Shown piece by piece: positions 27,121 to 36,923 of a stretch of 64,000 bases of DNA. Within the stretch, counting starts at the first letter, position 1. Every line of letters starts with the position of its first letter. The DNA is from an uncultured Desulfobulbus sp. (GTDB lineage: Bacteria > Desulfobacterota > Desulfobulbia > Desulfobulbales > Desulfobulbaceae). Both the position numbers and the translations under genes were made by a program. The notes under the pieces were generated by a model. The model was not told where the DNA came from. It made no database searches and saw only the letters and a list, made by a program, of their open reading frames with translations. The stretch is from contig NZ_OY760916.1 in NCBI RefSeq assembly GCF_963664075.1, forward strand, positions 434,001-498,000, written 5' to 3'.

Positions 27121-28848
27121 ATGAGCAAAAAAATAGTCATTGTTGGAGCCGTTGCCGCAGGCCCCAAAGCCGCCTGCAGACTGATGCGCCTGCAGCCCGA
27201 CTGGGATGTGACCCTCATTGATCAGGACAGCCTGATCTCTTACGGTGGTTGTGGTATCCCCTATTATGTGAGTGGTGATGTCTCTGATGAGAGTGAACTC
27301 AGGGCTACCAGTTTTCATGTGGTTCGTGATGCGCAGTATTTTGAGGGATCCAAAGGCATCAAAACCATGACCCGCACCCGAGCCTTGTCCATTGATCGTA
27401 AGGCGAAGACCGTGCAGGTAGAAAATCTGGACAGTGGCCAAAAACAGGATCTGCCTTACGATAAATTAATGCTTGCAACCGGGGCAAAACCTTTTGATCT
27501 CCCTATCCCCGGGGCGGATCTCGATGGCGTTTTTTCCATTGCGAACCTGCATAAGGCCATTGAAATCAAAGCTCGCATCGCAAAAGGCCAGGTGAGTAAG
27601 GCGGTGGTTATTGGCGGTGGGGCGATAGGTATCGAGATGGCCGAAGCTTTGACGGATCTCTGGGGCGTTGAAACCGTGCTGTTGGAGCTTGCTCCCCAGC
27701 TGCTGCCTCGGATCGTTGATCGTCACATGGCCGATATGCTGAAAAAGCATCTCAAAGAAAATAATATTCCGGTCTACACGGAAGAATCTGCCACGGAACT
27801 TCTTGGAAACGATGAGGGCAAGGTGTGTGGGGTGAAAACCACCCAACGGACCCTGGAGGCGGACCTGGTCATTATGGCGGTGGGCGTTCGTGCCCGCAGT
27901 GAGCTGGCCAGAGAGGCCGGGCTTGACGTTGCGGCCTTTGGCGGCATCAAGGTCAACCAGCGGATGCAGACTTCTGACCCCGACATTTATGCAGCCGGTG
28001 ACTGCGTGGCTTTGACCAACCTGGTTACCGGAAAAGACATGTTGGCCCCACTGGGCTCGCTTGCCAACCGTGAGGGGCGGGTCGTGGGGGATAACCTGGC
28101 AGGTATTCCCGCAACATTCAAGGGGGTCCTTGGCTCCTTTATCATGAAGGCCTTTGAGCGGTGTATCGCAGCAACTGGTCTGACCTATGAAGCTGCTCTG
28201 GCGGAAGGGTTTGATGCTGACTATTCCCTGACCTCTCCTCCGGATCGAGCCCATTTTTTTCCTGATCAGGCGGTGGTCATCATGCAACTGGTATTTGATC
28301 GAAAAACCCGTCGGGTCCTTGGGCTGCAAGCTTTTGGTATGATGAATGATTCCATCTCAGCACGGGTGGATACCGCTGCAGCACTTATTGCCAAAGGAGG
28401 CACGATTGAAGATTTTGGTCTGGTGGAGATGGCCTATGCACCTCCATTTTCCTCAGCCATCGATTCGATCAATGCTGCGGCCTACGCGGCAGAAAATATG
28501 TGCGATAATCGTTTACGCCGGGTTGATCTGAATCGTTTTCTGGAGTGGATGAAGGATATGAGTATTGAGCCCGATTGGGCGGTTCTTGATGTCCGTCATC
28601 CTTTAGAGGCGGAACCGTACGTCAAAAAATACGGTTCCGATAAATGGTTTGGATTTGAATACGGCCAGGTTCGTGAGCGGCATGGGGAAATTCCCACGAA
28701 TAAAAATTGGATAATTCTCTGTAATGCGGGCACTCGATCCTATGAAATACAAGTCTTCCTTGACCATCTCGGAAAATTCGATAGCATGGTCTTATGTGGA
28801 GGTTCGAATGTAATCAGTCGCTTAGATGTTGATTGGCTGATAAGCTGA
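27121..28848 (+). CDS. CoA-disulfide/persulfide reductase-like flavoprotein with rhodanese domain
   Basis: 575 residues. FAD-binding GAVAAGPKAACRL at the start, redox Cys in SYGGCGIPYYVSG (single-Cys type as in CoA-disulfide reductase), NAD site VVIGGGAIGIEMAE, second FAD motif DIYAAGDCVALT, dimer domain, and a C-terminal rhodanese domain (~475-575) with Cys loop LCNAGTRSYE. This domain order matches NADH-dependent persulfide/CoA-polysulfide reductases of sulfur-metabolising bacteria, so reduction of polysulfide or persulfides using the rhodanese as sulfur carrier is likely. AGGAGGAG ribosome site. Confidence 0.9.
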   Translation: MSKKIVIVGAVAAGPKAACRLMRLQPDWDVTLIDQDSLISYGGCGIPYYVSGDVSDESELRATSFHVVRDAQYFEGSKGIKTMTRTRALSIDRKAKTVQVENLDSGQKQDLPYDKLMLATGAKPFDLPIPGADLDGVFSIANLHKAIEIKARIAKGQVSKAVVIGGGAIGIEMAEALTDLWGVETVLLELAPQLLPRIVDRHMADMLKKHLKENNIPVYTEESATELLGNDEGKVCGVKTTQRTLEADLVIMAVGVRARSELAREAGLDVAAFGGIKVNQRMQTSDPDIYAAGDCVALTNLVTGKDMLAPLGSLANREGRVVGDNLAGIPATFKGVLGSFIMKAFERCIAATGLTYEAALAEGFDADYSLTSPPDRAHFFPDQAVVIMQLVFDRKTRRVLGLQAFGMMNDSISARVDTAAALIAKGGTIEDFGLVEMAYAPPFSSAIDSINAAAYAAENMCDNRLRRVDLNRFLEWMKDMSIEPDWAVLDVRHPLEAEPYVKKYGSDKWFGFEYGQVRERHGEIPTNKNWIILCNAGTRSYEIQVFLDHLGKFDSMVLCGGSNVISRLDVDWLIS

Positions 28849-28891
28849 CCAAAATTAGAATAGTCCTTTAAGGATGTAACAGGGGTACGGA

Positions 28892-30517
28892 ATGGCTGAC
28901 GTGAATTTTGATCACATGATTGAGGAGATTCAGGCAAATATCCAGACTGGTGATTTACTCAAAGCCCGTCTTGTTCTGGACCACATCGGTGATCTCGATA
29001 AAAAAAGTCAAAACCGTCTGCTCTATGAAATTTCCCGCGGCGATGTTCATTTCACCGTACCCCTGTTAAACCATTTGCTTACTTCTCACCGGGAGTTGAC
29101 AGATACCCTGCCCATTGTTCGCGAGACTTTGATTTCGCACCTGATTGCCTATCCTGAGGTTTTGGTCCAGACGTTGAAAGACAATTCGGTCAGCGATAAA
29201 ACGGTCATGATCGAGACAGCAGGTGAACTCAAGCTCGAAGAGGCAACCCCCGGTCTGATTGATCTGCTTGCCCACACCAATGACAATCCGACGATTAAGC
29301 TCATCATCGACAATCTAGGGCTGATCGCAGATCCAGAGTCGATCAACACCCTCACCGACTACCTTTATGCCGCTGATCGAGAACTCATCATTGCCGCGAT
29401 TCATGCCTTGGGGCAGGTGGGAACCAACACCGCCATGCACCGCCTTGCAGAACGTATGGGGACAGATAATGAGCTGGATCTGATTATTCTGGGCATCTTT
29501 GCCGAAGTACAGGATCAGGTCTCTTTAGAAAAACTCAATGACACCCTGCGCTCGCATTACGCGCATATGCGTATTTATGCCAAGGATGAGTTGGTACGTA
29601 TCGGGGACAAGGCCGTACCGGTCTTGATTGAAAACCTCAAAGAAAGCGACAGCGATCTCCTGATTCATACCCTCAATGTTTTGGGTGAGATCGGTGATGA
29701 CAGCGCAATCATGCCGATACGTACGCTCTTAAATACTGTGCCCAAAAATGCCAACGTTCGCTTTGCCGCCTATGAGGCACTGGCCCTATTGCCTCTGCGT
29801 AAAGGCGCGTACACGCTGGCGGCCGGACTCACGGACAGCGAGGATCATGTCTGCACGGCAGCTGCCCGGGCGATCGATCGTAACTTTAACGAGATCTTAG
29901 CCGCGGGCATTAAAAACATGATTCGCCCCCAAAACGATGAGGCCCGGCACATCGTCAAGATTATCGTCAATGCCCAAGTGGATAATATCTTTCTCAGCCT
30001 GGCCCATGAAGAATATTTTCAGGAGTTGGCCCTGGTCTACCTGCCCCATGCCCATCGTGACATCAAGAGCCACTATGAGGTCCTACTGAAACGGGAGGGA
30101 CTTGATGATTTTGCTGTTAAGATTGCCGGTGATGAAGGCGACAGCAGGGCCCGGGTTAAGGTCTGTGCCGTTGATGATAGCCGCATGATCCTCAATATTT
30201 ATAAAGCGACTCTCCATGAGCTTGGCTTTGATCCGATCCTCTTTGAGTTTCCCGCAGGAGCCATTGAGTGGTTAGCCAAGGAGAAGCCAGCTCTGGTGTT
30301 GACAGACCTCAATATGCCGGAAATTTCGGGAATCGAGTTGACCGAAAAAATCCGCACCATCTACGATAAAGATGCTTTACCCGTAATCATGGTAACGACC
30401 CAGTCCGATGTCCAGGACCACGAGGCTGCATCTGATGCTGGGGTGAACGATATCATGCTCAAGCCGTTTAACGCGGATTCCCTGCGTGCGGCTATGGCCA
30501 AATTTATCAAGGTATAA
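28892..30517 (+). CDS. HEAT-repeat response regulator
   Basis: 541 residues. Residues ~1-415 are alpha-helical HEAT-like repeats (ALGQVGTNTAMHRLAERMG, VLGEIGDDSAIMPI), a protein-docking scaffold. Residues ~418-541 form a receiver domain: VDDSRMI, LVLTDLNMPEISG with acceptor Asp, VTTQS and MLKPFNADS. The receiver is C-terminal, so phosphorylation may switch what the HEAT solenoid binds. No kinase is adjacent; it lies 43 bases after the CoA-disulfide-reductase-like gene. Strong terminator follows. Confidence 0.9.
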   Translation: MADVNFDHMIEEIQANIQTGDLLKARLVLDHIGDLDKKSQNRLLYEISRGDVHFTVPLLNHLLTSHRELTDTLPIVRETLISHLIAYPEVLVQTLKDNSVSDKTVMIETAGELKLEEATPGLIDLLAHTNDNPTIKLIIDNLGLIADPESINTLTDYLYAADRELIIAAIHALGQVGTNTAMHRLAERMGTDNELDLIILGIFAEVQDQVSLEKLNDTLRSHYAHMRIYAKDELVRIGDKAVPVLIENLKESDSDLLIHTLNVLGEIGDDSAIMPIRTLLNTVPKNANVRFAAYEALALLPLRKGAYTLAAGLTDSEDHVCTAAARAIDRNFNEILAAGIKNMIRPQNDEARHIVKIIVNAQVDNIFLSLAHEEYFQELALVYLPHAHRDIKSHYEVLLKREGLDDFAVKIAGDEGDSRARVKVCAVDDSRMILNIYKATLHELGFDPILFEFPAGAIEWLAKEKPALVLTDLNMPEISGIELTEKIRTIYDKDALPVIMVTTQSDVQDHEAASDAGVNDIMLKPFNADSLRAAMAKFIKV

Positions 30518-30539
30518 AGTAGAACAAAGAGTTGCTACG

Positions 30540-30571
30540 AGCCCGCATCCCTCAGGTTGCGGGCTTTTTTT
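30540..30571 (+). terminator. Intrinsic terminator after HEAT-REC gene
   Basis: 8-bp stem AGCCCGCA/TGCGGGCT then seven T. Confidence 0.93.
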
Positions 30572-30685
30572 ATAGATGTATTTTCAGCTTGCTGATTGAG
30601 GTGATGAGCGGCCACCATACGGTATGATCCGGGCCTATGAAGGAGCTACGAAGGACGGACCTATCTCCGCTGAGTCTGCGAGTGC

Positions 30686-31471
30686 TTATGGACGCAATGC
30701 TTCCAGATATTCCGGTAACTCCTGGAAGTAACGGCCCACATCCTGGGGGCGGTGGGCATCGGAACCTGCCTGCAGAGGGATCTCACGTTTAAGAGCCTCA
30801 GTGATGATCCAGGGGGCGGGAAAGGCTGATCCCCGGTAATCAAAACCTGAGGTGTTGATCTCTAGGGCTCTATTTTTTCGTTTGAGCGTATCAAGCAAGA
30901 GGCCAATCTGCTCTTTGTGCTCCTGGGTGAAGGTTATTCCTGGCAAGTGTCTCAGCGCTGCATCCAGGTGGCAGAGTACATCGCAGTCGACTGTGGCTAC
31001 CGCTTGGGTCAGGGTGTTTAGATAGGTGGTCAACACATCCTCTGCACCAAGCTCTTCGAGAATGTCCAAGCTTTGCCGCCTTCGGCTGAGCAGGTTGAGG
31101 TGGCGTCCCGCATGCAGGTGGAAATGGCAGGAGAGGCCAATACGTTCAATTGGAAAACGCTGCAGTCTTTGTTGTATTACCTCGACGGCCAAAGGGTTAA
31201 ACCCCATTTCCACGCCAAGGCGTATCTCAATCTGATCCCGGTAGAGTTCTTTAAGTCTGGCCCCTTCGGCAAAATAGGTGACAAAGGTTTCGTCTTCCAG
31301 CCAGCACGATGGTTGGTAGTTGATCTTGGTTTCCAGATGCTCAAGAAAACACATCGTCCGCAGACCACGATTGATCGCAGCCTGAACATATTCCTCCATT
31401 TCCCCCTCTGCATGATTGCAGAGGCGGGTATGGATGTGTCCGTCAAATCGGGTATCAATAAGGGAAGACAT
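30686..31471 (-). CDS. PHP-family phosphatase (histidinol-phosphatase HisK-like)
   Basis: 261 residues with the PHP metal motifs in order: DGHIHTRLCNHAEG, FLEHLE, GVEMGFNP, GLSCHFHLH, LCHLDAALR, and the C-terminal GSDAHRP. Best match is the HisK histidinol-phosphate phosphatase, which makes histidinol in histidine synthesis; PHP phosphatases can act on other substrates. No other his genes are near. It follows a small gene on the same strand by 45 bases. Confidence 0.85.
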   Translation of the reverse strand: MSSLIDTRFDGHIHTRLCNHAEGEMEEYVQAAINRGLRTMCFLEHLETKINYQPSCWLEDETFVTYFAEGARLKELYRDQIEIRLGVEMGFNPLAVEVIQQRLQRFPIERIGLSCHFHLHAGRHLNLLSRRRQSLDILEELGAEDVLTTYLNTLTQAVATVDCDVLCHLDAALRHLPGITFTQEHKEQIGLLLDTLKRKNRALEINTSGFDYRGSAFPAPWIITEALKREIPLQAGSDAHRPQDVGRYFQELPEYLEALRP

Positions 31472-31516
31472 GAAAGAGGAAAAGAAAAGTAGAGAGGGGT
31501 GAGGAAGGGAGGGGGC

Positions 31517-31714
31517 TCAGGCGTTGCCACGTGGGAAGAAATGGACAACACCGTCGATATCAGAGGTATCACAGATATCGCCAAGTTCCATTTCAAAGTC
31601 GAGGAAATCTGCCATGCCATCCATTTCCACGGAAAAAGTCGGACCATCTGGGAGGTGATAGATCAGGGTATCGACTTTGCTTAAATCAATGGGATGAGTG
31701 AAAATTTTTTTCAT
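31517..31714 (-). CDS. Small conserved-looking hypothetical protein
   Basis: 65 residues beginning MKKIFTHPIDLSKVD, with an acidic middle (DFEMELGDICDTSDIDG) and a hydrophobic end VVHFFP. No signal peptide or motif recognised. It lies immediately upstream of the PHP phosphatase on the same strand. The frame is open further upstream, but this ATG starts the part with protein-like composition. No strong ribosome site, so existence is less certain. Confidence 0.55.
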   Translation of the reverse strand: MKKIFTHPIDLSKVDTLIYHLPDGPTFSVEMDGMADFLDFEMELGDICDTSDIDGVVHFFPRGNA

Positions 31715-32160
31715 ATTTGTAATGTTGCGGTTAAGGGCTTGTTTCTCTCCTCTTAGCAGGTTTAAGGGAGAATTGACATAAAATATGCTCGAGCCCCCTA
31801 TTTTTCTTTTCTCTGGGACGTTTTTGTTAGGAATTTGTTTTGAACCATGTAGAGCATCGACTCCTGCCGCGTCAATATGTACCTGAACCACGGATTCAGC
31901 ATAAGAAAGCTAGGGGAGGGGCCGGATAGGATTTGACAGTGAGAGAGTGCATGGTATTATGACCAGTTCCGATGCAGCCCGTCAGGGCCTTAAACTGTCT
32001 GAGTCCTGCATCCGTGACAGTGTTGTCGCTGAACAGCGTACCACCATCTTGTACAAAAAAATGTCCGCATTCATTTTCTCTGTTCAGCAAAACCTGCTGC
32101 TCGTAGCGAGCAGACATACGGATTTAGGTGAGAATCATCTGCACTTCGAGGTATTACCCC
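31715..32160. other. Intergenic between divergent genes
   Basis: 446 bases between the divergent small gene and YkgJ-type gene. Short open frames here have no ribosome sites. No repeats or RNA recognised. Confidence 0.4.
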
Positions 32161-33105
32161 ATGTCTAATGATGAACATATTGAGAACGAATCCGATTTTT
32201 TCAAGGCGACAGATAAAAATCCTTCCAATATTATGCCGGAAAAGCTGACCCTTGATTCTGCACTTCAGTTTTCCTGTCACCCCGGTGTCAGTTGCTTTAC
32301 TGCCTGCTGTCATAACATCAAGATTGTCCTCACTCCCTACGATATTCTGATTCTGCGTAAACGGCTGGGGCTTGCCGCCCATGAGTTTATCACTGAATAT
32401 ACCGTGCCGACCTTCTTGGAGAAGACCGACATGCCCGGTGTGGAGCTCAAGCTACGCGGAGAGAAAAACGGCTGTCCCTTTGTAACCCCGGAAGGCTGTA
32501 CCGTCTATGAAGATCGCCCCACGGCCTGCCGCTACTATCCGGTTGGTATGGCTGACTTTCACGAGGGGGGGACCAACGATGCTGATGAGGAAAAATTCTT
32601 TTTTCTGGTCAAAGAACCTCACTGCAAGGGGCATGAAGAACCCAAAAAATGGACCATTGGTGAGTGGCGTGCCGATCAGGGCGTTGATCTGCGTGACGAG
32701 ATGAACAAGGAGTGGCTGCGTCTGGTTATGCGCCGTAAATCCTTTGGCCATCAGGCAACGTTGAGTGATGCGGCCAAACGTATGTTTTTCATGGCCTCCA
32801 CAGACCAGGAAACCTTTCGCAAATTTATCTTTGAATCATCCTTCCTTGATACGTATGAGGTGGATGAGGAGACCCTGGCAAAGATCAAGGAAGACGATGT
32901 CGAGCTGATGCTCTTTGCCAACAAATATTTGGCAAACACCCTTTTTGGTGCCCCCGGGTTGAAGATCAAAGATGAGAAGATCAAGGCCAAGGTAGCTGAA
33001 ATCAAACAACGGCAGGACAATGCCATGCTCGAGGCCGAAAAAGAGTACCAGGAACTCAAGGCCGAACGTGACCGTCTGCGCAAGGAGCGTGAAGAGGGTA
33101 AGTAA
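32161..33105 (+). CDS. YkgJ-type cysteine-cluster protein
   Basis: 314 residues. The N-terminal half has the YkgJ pattern: FSCHPGVSCFTACCHN, NGCPFVTPEGCTVYEDRPTACRYYP, and a later Cys in EPHCKGH, arranged like a metal/Fe-S cluster site. The C-terminal ~70 residues are a charged coiled coil (KAKVAEIKQRQDN to end). Cytoplasmic. Function of the family is unknown. Start ATG 32161 has GAGGT eight bases upstream; the frame extends further upstream without a ribosome site. Confidence 0.88.
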   Translation: MSNDEHIENESDFFKATDKNPSNIMPEKLTLDSALQFSCHPGVSCFTACCHNIKIVLTPYDILILRKRLGLAAHEFITEYTVPTFLEKTDMPGVELKLRGEKNGCPFVTPEGCTVYEDRPTACRYYPVGMADFHEGGTNDADEEKFFFLVKEPHCKGHEEPKKWTIGEWRADQGVDLRDEMNKEWLRLVMRRKSFGHQATLSDAAKRMFFMASTDQETFRKFIFESSFLDTYEVDEETLAKIKEDDVELMLFANKYLANTLFGAPGLKIKDEKIKAKVAEIKQRQDNAMLEAEKEYQELKAERDRLRKEREEGK

Positions 33106-33146
33106 GCCTTCATCTTCACAGTCTGGTCAAGTGAGACACAAAAAAA

Positions 33147-33177
33147 GGGGAGCCCCATCATCCGGGCTCCCCTTTTT
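33147..33177 (+). terminator. Intrinsic terminator after YkgJ gene
   Basis: 9-bp GGGGAGCCC/GGGCTCCCC stem then five T; an A-run before it may let it act in both directions. Confidence 0.9.
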
Positions 33178-33287
33178 GCGTCTTGGCGATTCTGGTCAAC
33201 CAAGTAAAGGAATCAGGATCAATTGTTTTTTCTCCTAATCCCCGCAGCATTATATAAAATTGTGTGATCATTCATCAGCACCTCATA

Positions 33288-33321
33288 TAAAAAAAGCCCT
33301 GCCGGAAAACCGGCAGGGCTT
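33288..33321 (-). terminator. Intrinsic terminator of pyruvate:ferredoxin oxidoreductase
   Basis: On the minus strand a 12-bp stem AAGCCCTGCCGG/CCGGCAGGGCTT with AAAA loop ends in a T-run, 27 bases after the stop. Confidence 0.93.
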
Positions 33322-33347
33322 TGATCCTTCAAAGGTTGGATGTCGAT

Positions 33348-36300
33348 TTATTCGGCATCAAGAGCTTTCGCCCAACCTTTCAACAGCTTCCAGGACTTGT
33401 CGACGTCTTTCTGCGACTCGGCCATGAGCTGATCGGCCATCTCAGGATTGGCCATTTTTAGCATGCGGTAACGGTTCTCGTTCATTGCGTAGTCAGCAAA
33501 AGAGATGGTCGGCTCTTTGGAGTCGATGATCATCGGGTTTTTGCCTTCTGCCTCGAGATCCGGGTTGTAACGGAACAGTGACCAGTGACCACACTCAACC
33601 GCTTTCTTCTGCTGCTCAAGACCCATGGCCATGTTGATACCATGGTTGATGCAGTGTGCGTAAGCGATGATCAAAGAAGGTCCGTCATACGCCTCGGCTT
33701 CCTGGATAGCCTTGATTGCCTGCTGCGGGTTGGCACCCAGGGAGATGCGGGCAACGTAGACAGTTCCGAAGGTGGAGAAGATCAGACCCATGTTTTTCTT
33801 GGGTGCGTTCTTACCGCCGGCGGCGAACTGGGCAACTGCAGCACGCGGGGTAGATTTGGACATCTGACCACCGGTGTTGGAGTATACCTCGGTATCCAGA
33901 ACCAGGATGTTGACGTTTTTGCCGCTGGCAAGAACGTGGTCAACACCGCCGTATCCAATGTCATAGGCCCAACCGTCACCACCGATGATCCATACAGATT
34001 TTTTCACCAGGTAGTCGGCGACATAGTAGAGGCGGGTTGCGATCGGAGCTGTTTTACCCTCAAGGGCAGCTTTCAGCTCGGCAACGCGGGCGCGCTGTGC
34101 TTCGATCTCAGCCTGATCATTCTGAGAAGCAGAGGTCAGAGACTCGGCCAGCTCTTTGGTGATCATGCCTTCGGCAACAGCAGCACCCAGCAGCTCGACA
34201 GCCTGGCTAGCCAGTTTGTCAACGGCCTGACGCATACCCAAACCGTGCTCTGCGTTATCCTCGAACAGGGAGTTAGACCATGCCGGTCCGAGTCCGTCTT
34301 CGCGGGTACAGTACGGGGTGGTGGGCAGGTTACCAGAGTAGATGGAAGAACAACCGGTGGCATTGGAAGCCAGCATGCGGTCACCGATCAGCTGAGTAAC
34401 CAGCTTGATGTACGGGGTCTCACCACAACCGGCACAGGCACCGGAGAACTCAAACAGCGGACGTTTGAACTGGCTACCTTTGATGGTACCGATGTTAATG
34501 AGGGACTCGTCAACCTCAGGCAGGGCCAGGAAGGTTTTCCAGTTCTTCAGTGAGGTCTCGCGTACCTCTTCGGTGTTCATCTCCATGGAGAGAGCACGCT
34601 GCTCGGTCTTGTTGCCATCGGCGTCTTTCTTGCGAGCCGGGCAGACGGTGACACAAAGGGTACAACCACAGCAGTCCGAGGTGGAGATCTGCATGGTGAA
34701 CTTCATGTCTTTGAAGTCTTTACCCACTGCATCAGCTGTTTTGAAGGAGTCATCAGCACCGGCAGCTGCAAGAGCCTCAGGTGTGGCAACTTTCATACGG
34801 ATACAGCCATGCGGGCAAACCAGAGAACAACGACCACACTGGATACAGGTCTCGGCATCCCAGGTGGAAACCTGAACGGCGATGTTACGTTTCTCCCACT
34901 GGGTGGTGGCGGTGGGCCAGCGACCGTCTACAGGGAACTCGGAAACCGGAATGTTCTCACCTTTACCTTCCATCATTTTGGCGGTAACGGTTTTTACGAA
35001 CTCAGGTGCCTCGTCGGAAACGGTGGGGGGCATTTCGTGACCGTTAACGGTATCCGGTACGGCTACCTCAACGATGTTGTCTACAGCGCCGTCAACAGCG
35101 GAGTAGTTCATGTTAACGATCTTGTCACCTTTCTTGCCATAGGTTTTCTTGATGGCATTCTTGATGGCGGTGATCGCTTCGTCTTTGGTGATGATGTTGG
35201 AGATAACAAAGAAGGCGGTCTGCATGATCATGTTGATGCGTGCACCCAGACCCAAAGCCAGGCCGAGTTTAACCGCATCGATGATGTAGAATTTTGCTTT
35301 CTTCTCGATCAGCTGTTTCTGCACCAGGGCAGGCATGTGAGCCCAGATCTCATCCTTGCTGAAGGTGGTGGTCAAGAGGAAGGTTCCACCGGGCTCAAGG
35401 TTGGCGAGCATGTCATAGGTATCCAGGAACGCAGGATTATGACAGGCGATGAAGTTAGCTTTATTGATGAGGTACGGGGCAACAATCTGGTTTTTACCGA
35501 AACGCAGATGCGATACGGTCATGGAACCGGACTTTTTGGAGTCGTAAACAAAGTAACCCTGGGCAGAGTTATCTGTCTCGGTACCGATAATCTTAATGGT
35601 GTTTTTGTTGGCACCAACGGTACCGTCAGAGCCCAGACCATAGAATAGAGCGCGGAAAACGTCGTCGCCCTCGATGTTGTAGGAGGCGTCGTATTTAAGA
35701 CTAGTGAAAGCCAGGTCGTCGTTGGGACCAACGCAGAATTTTTTCTTGGGAGCAAGCGATGCCATGTTGTCGTAGACAGCTTTAACCATGGCGGGGGTAA
35801 ATTCAGCAGAACCCAGACCGTAACGACCATTGAGGATCATGGGGATCATCATGGTGGGGTTAGACTCGGCAGCCTCAGTGACAGCAGCACGAACGTCAAG
35901 GTACAGCGGATCGCCGTTGGAGCCAGGCTCTTTGGTACGATCAAGAACGGTAATGCGCTCTACGGTTGCGGGCAGGGCGTTAACCATGGCAGCTGCATCA
36001 AAGGGGCGGAACAGACGAACGATAACCAGACCAACTTTTGCACCCTGAGCGATCATGTGCTCAACAGTGGAGGCAACGGTCAGAGCGCCGGAACCCATAA
36101 CAACGACAACGTCGGTTGCATCCGGTGCACCGAGGTAGTCAAAGAGGTGATACTGACGACCGGTGAGGGCGGCAAATTTGTCCATGTTTTTCTGAACGAT
36201 GCCGGGGATTGCCTCGTAGTATTTGTTCACAGTCTCACGACCGGTGAAGTATACGTCGGGGTTCTGCGCGGTACCACCGATGGTGGGATGATCCGGAGAA

Positions 36301-36923
36301 AGAGCCCGTTTGCGATGCTCAACAACCTTGCTCTCATCGATCATGGCGCGCATATCGTCCATGGTCAGCTGCTCGATTTTCATAACCTCATGGGAGGTAC
36401 GGAAACCGTCAAAGAAGTGGAGGAAGGGGATGGAAGAATCTAAGGTGGAAGCGGTGGCAACCAAGGCGAGATCCTGTGCTTCCTGAACATCCTGGGAGGC
36501 CAAGAGAGCCCAACCAGTCTGACGAACAGCCATAACGTCACCGTGGTCACCGAAGATGGAGAGACCCTGGCAGGCGATGGCGCGAGCGGTTACATGGAAA
36601 ACGGTGGGCAGGAGCTCACCGGCGATTTTGTACATATTCGGGGTCAAGAGCAACAGACCCTGCGAAGCGGTGAAGGTGGTACACAGAGCACCGGCGCCGA
36701 GAGAACCATGAATGGAACCGGCAACACCGGCCTCGGACTGCATCTGGGAGATGACCGGGATGGAACCCCAAATATTTTCTTGCTTGGCGGTGGCTTTCGC
36801 ATCCGCTTCAGCTGCCATCGGAGAGGATGGGGTAATGGGATAAATTGTTATGACTTCAGCAGTAGCGTACGCAACATGCGTACATGCCTGGTTTCCGTCA
36901 ATGGTGACCATTTTTCGCGACAT
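33348..36923 (-). CDS. nifJ: Pyruvate:ferredoxin (flavodoxin) oxidoreductase, single chain
   Basis: 1,191 residues, full length. Oxidatively decarboxylates pyruvate to acetyl-CoA, reducing ferredoxin; central in anaerobes. N-terminal domain starts VTIDGNQACTHVAYA with YPITPSSPMAE; two 4Fe-4S clusters at ~690-760 (CIQCGRCSLVCP and CCGCTLCVTVCP); thiamine-diphosphate domain with the third-cluster cysteines CAGCGETPY (~830) and GGDGWAYDIGYGG (~980), and SNTGGQMSKSTPR. AAGGAGA precedes the ATG. Codon use is strongly biased to a few codons compared with neighbours, as expected for a highly expressed enzyme. Own terminator. Confidence 0.97.
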   Translation of the reverse strand: MSRKMVTIDGNQACTHVAYATAEVITIYPITPSSPMAAEADAKATAKQENIWGSIPVISQMQSEAGVAGSIHGSLGAGALCTTFTASQGLLLLTPNMYKIAGELLPTVFHVTARAIACQGLSIFGDHGDVMAVRQTGWALLASQDVQEAQDLALVATASTLDSSIPFLHFFDGFRTSHEVMKIEQLTMDDMRAMIDESKVVEHRKRALSPDHPTIGGTAQNPDVYFTGRETVNKYYEAIPGIVQKNMDKFAALTGRQYHLFDYLGAPDATDVVVVMGSGALTVASTVEHMIAQGAKVGLVIVRLFRPFDAAAMVNALPATVERITVLDRTKEPGSNGDPLYLDVRAAVTEAAESNPTMMIPMILNGRYGLGSAEFTPAMVKAVYDNMASLAPKKKFCVGPNDDLAFTSLKYDASYNIEGDDVFRALFYGLGSDGTVGANKNTIKIIGTETDNSAQGYFVYDSKKSGSMTVSHLRFGKNQIVAPYLINKANFIACHNPAFLDTYDMLANLEPGGTFLLTTTFSKDEIWAHMPALVQKQLIEKKAKFYIIDAVKLGLALGLGARINMIMQTAFFVISNIITKDEAITAIKNAIKKTYGKKGDKIVNMNYSAVDGAVDNIVEVAVPDTVNGHEMPPTVSDEAPEFVKTVTAKMMEGKGENIPVSEFPVDGRWPTATTQWEKRNIAVQVSTWDAETCIQCGRCSLVCPHGCIRMKVATPEALAAAGADDSFKTADAVGKDFKDMKFTMQISTSDCCGCTLCVTVCPARKKDADGNKTEQRALSMEMNTEEVRETSLKNWKTFLALPEVDESLINIGTIKGSQFKRPLFEFSGACAGCGETPYIKLVTQLIGDRMLASNATGCSSIYSGNLPTTPYCTREDGLGPAWSNSLFEDNAEHGLGMRQAVDKLASQAVELLGAAVAEGMITKELAESLTSASQNDQAEIEAQRARVAELKAALEGKTAPIATRLYYVADYLVKKSVWIIGGDGWAYDIGYGGVDHVLASGKNVNILVLDTEVYSNTGGQMSKSTPRAAVAQFAAGGKNAPKKNMGLIFSTFGTVYVARISLGANPQQAIKAIQEAEAYDGPSLIIAYAHCINHGINMAMGLEQQKKAVECGHWSLFRYNPDLEAEGKNPMIIDSKEPTISFADYAMNENRYRMLKMANPEMADQLMAESQKDVDKSWKLLKGWAKALDAE

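Noticed and set aside
33585..35648. Long plus-strand open frames opposite pyruvate:ferredoxin oxidoreductase
   Set aside because: Gly/Val/Asp-rich shadows caused by the strong codon bias of the minus-strand gene.
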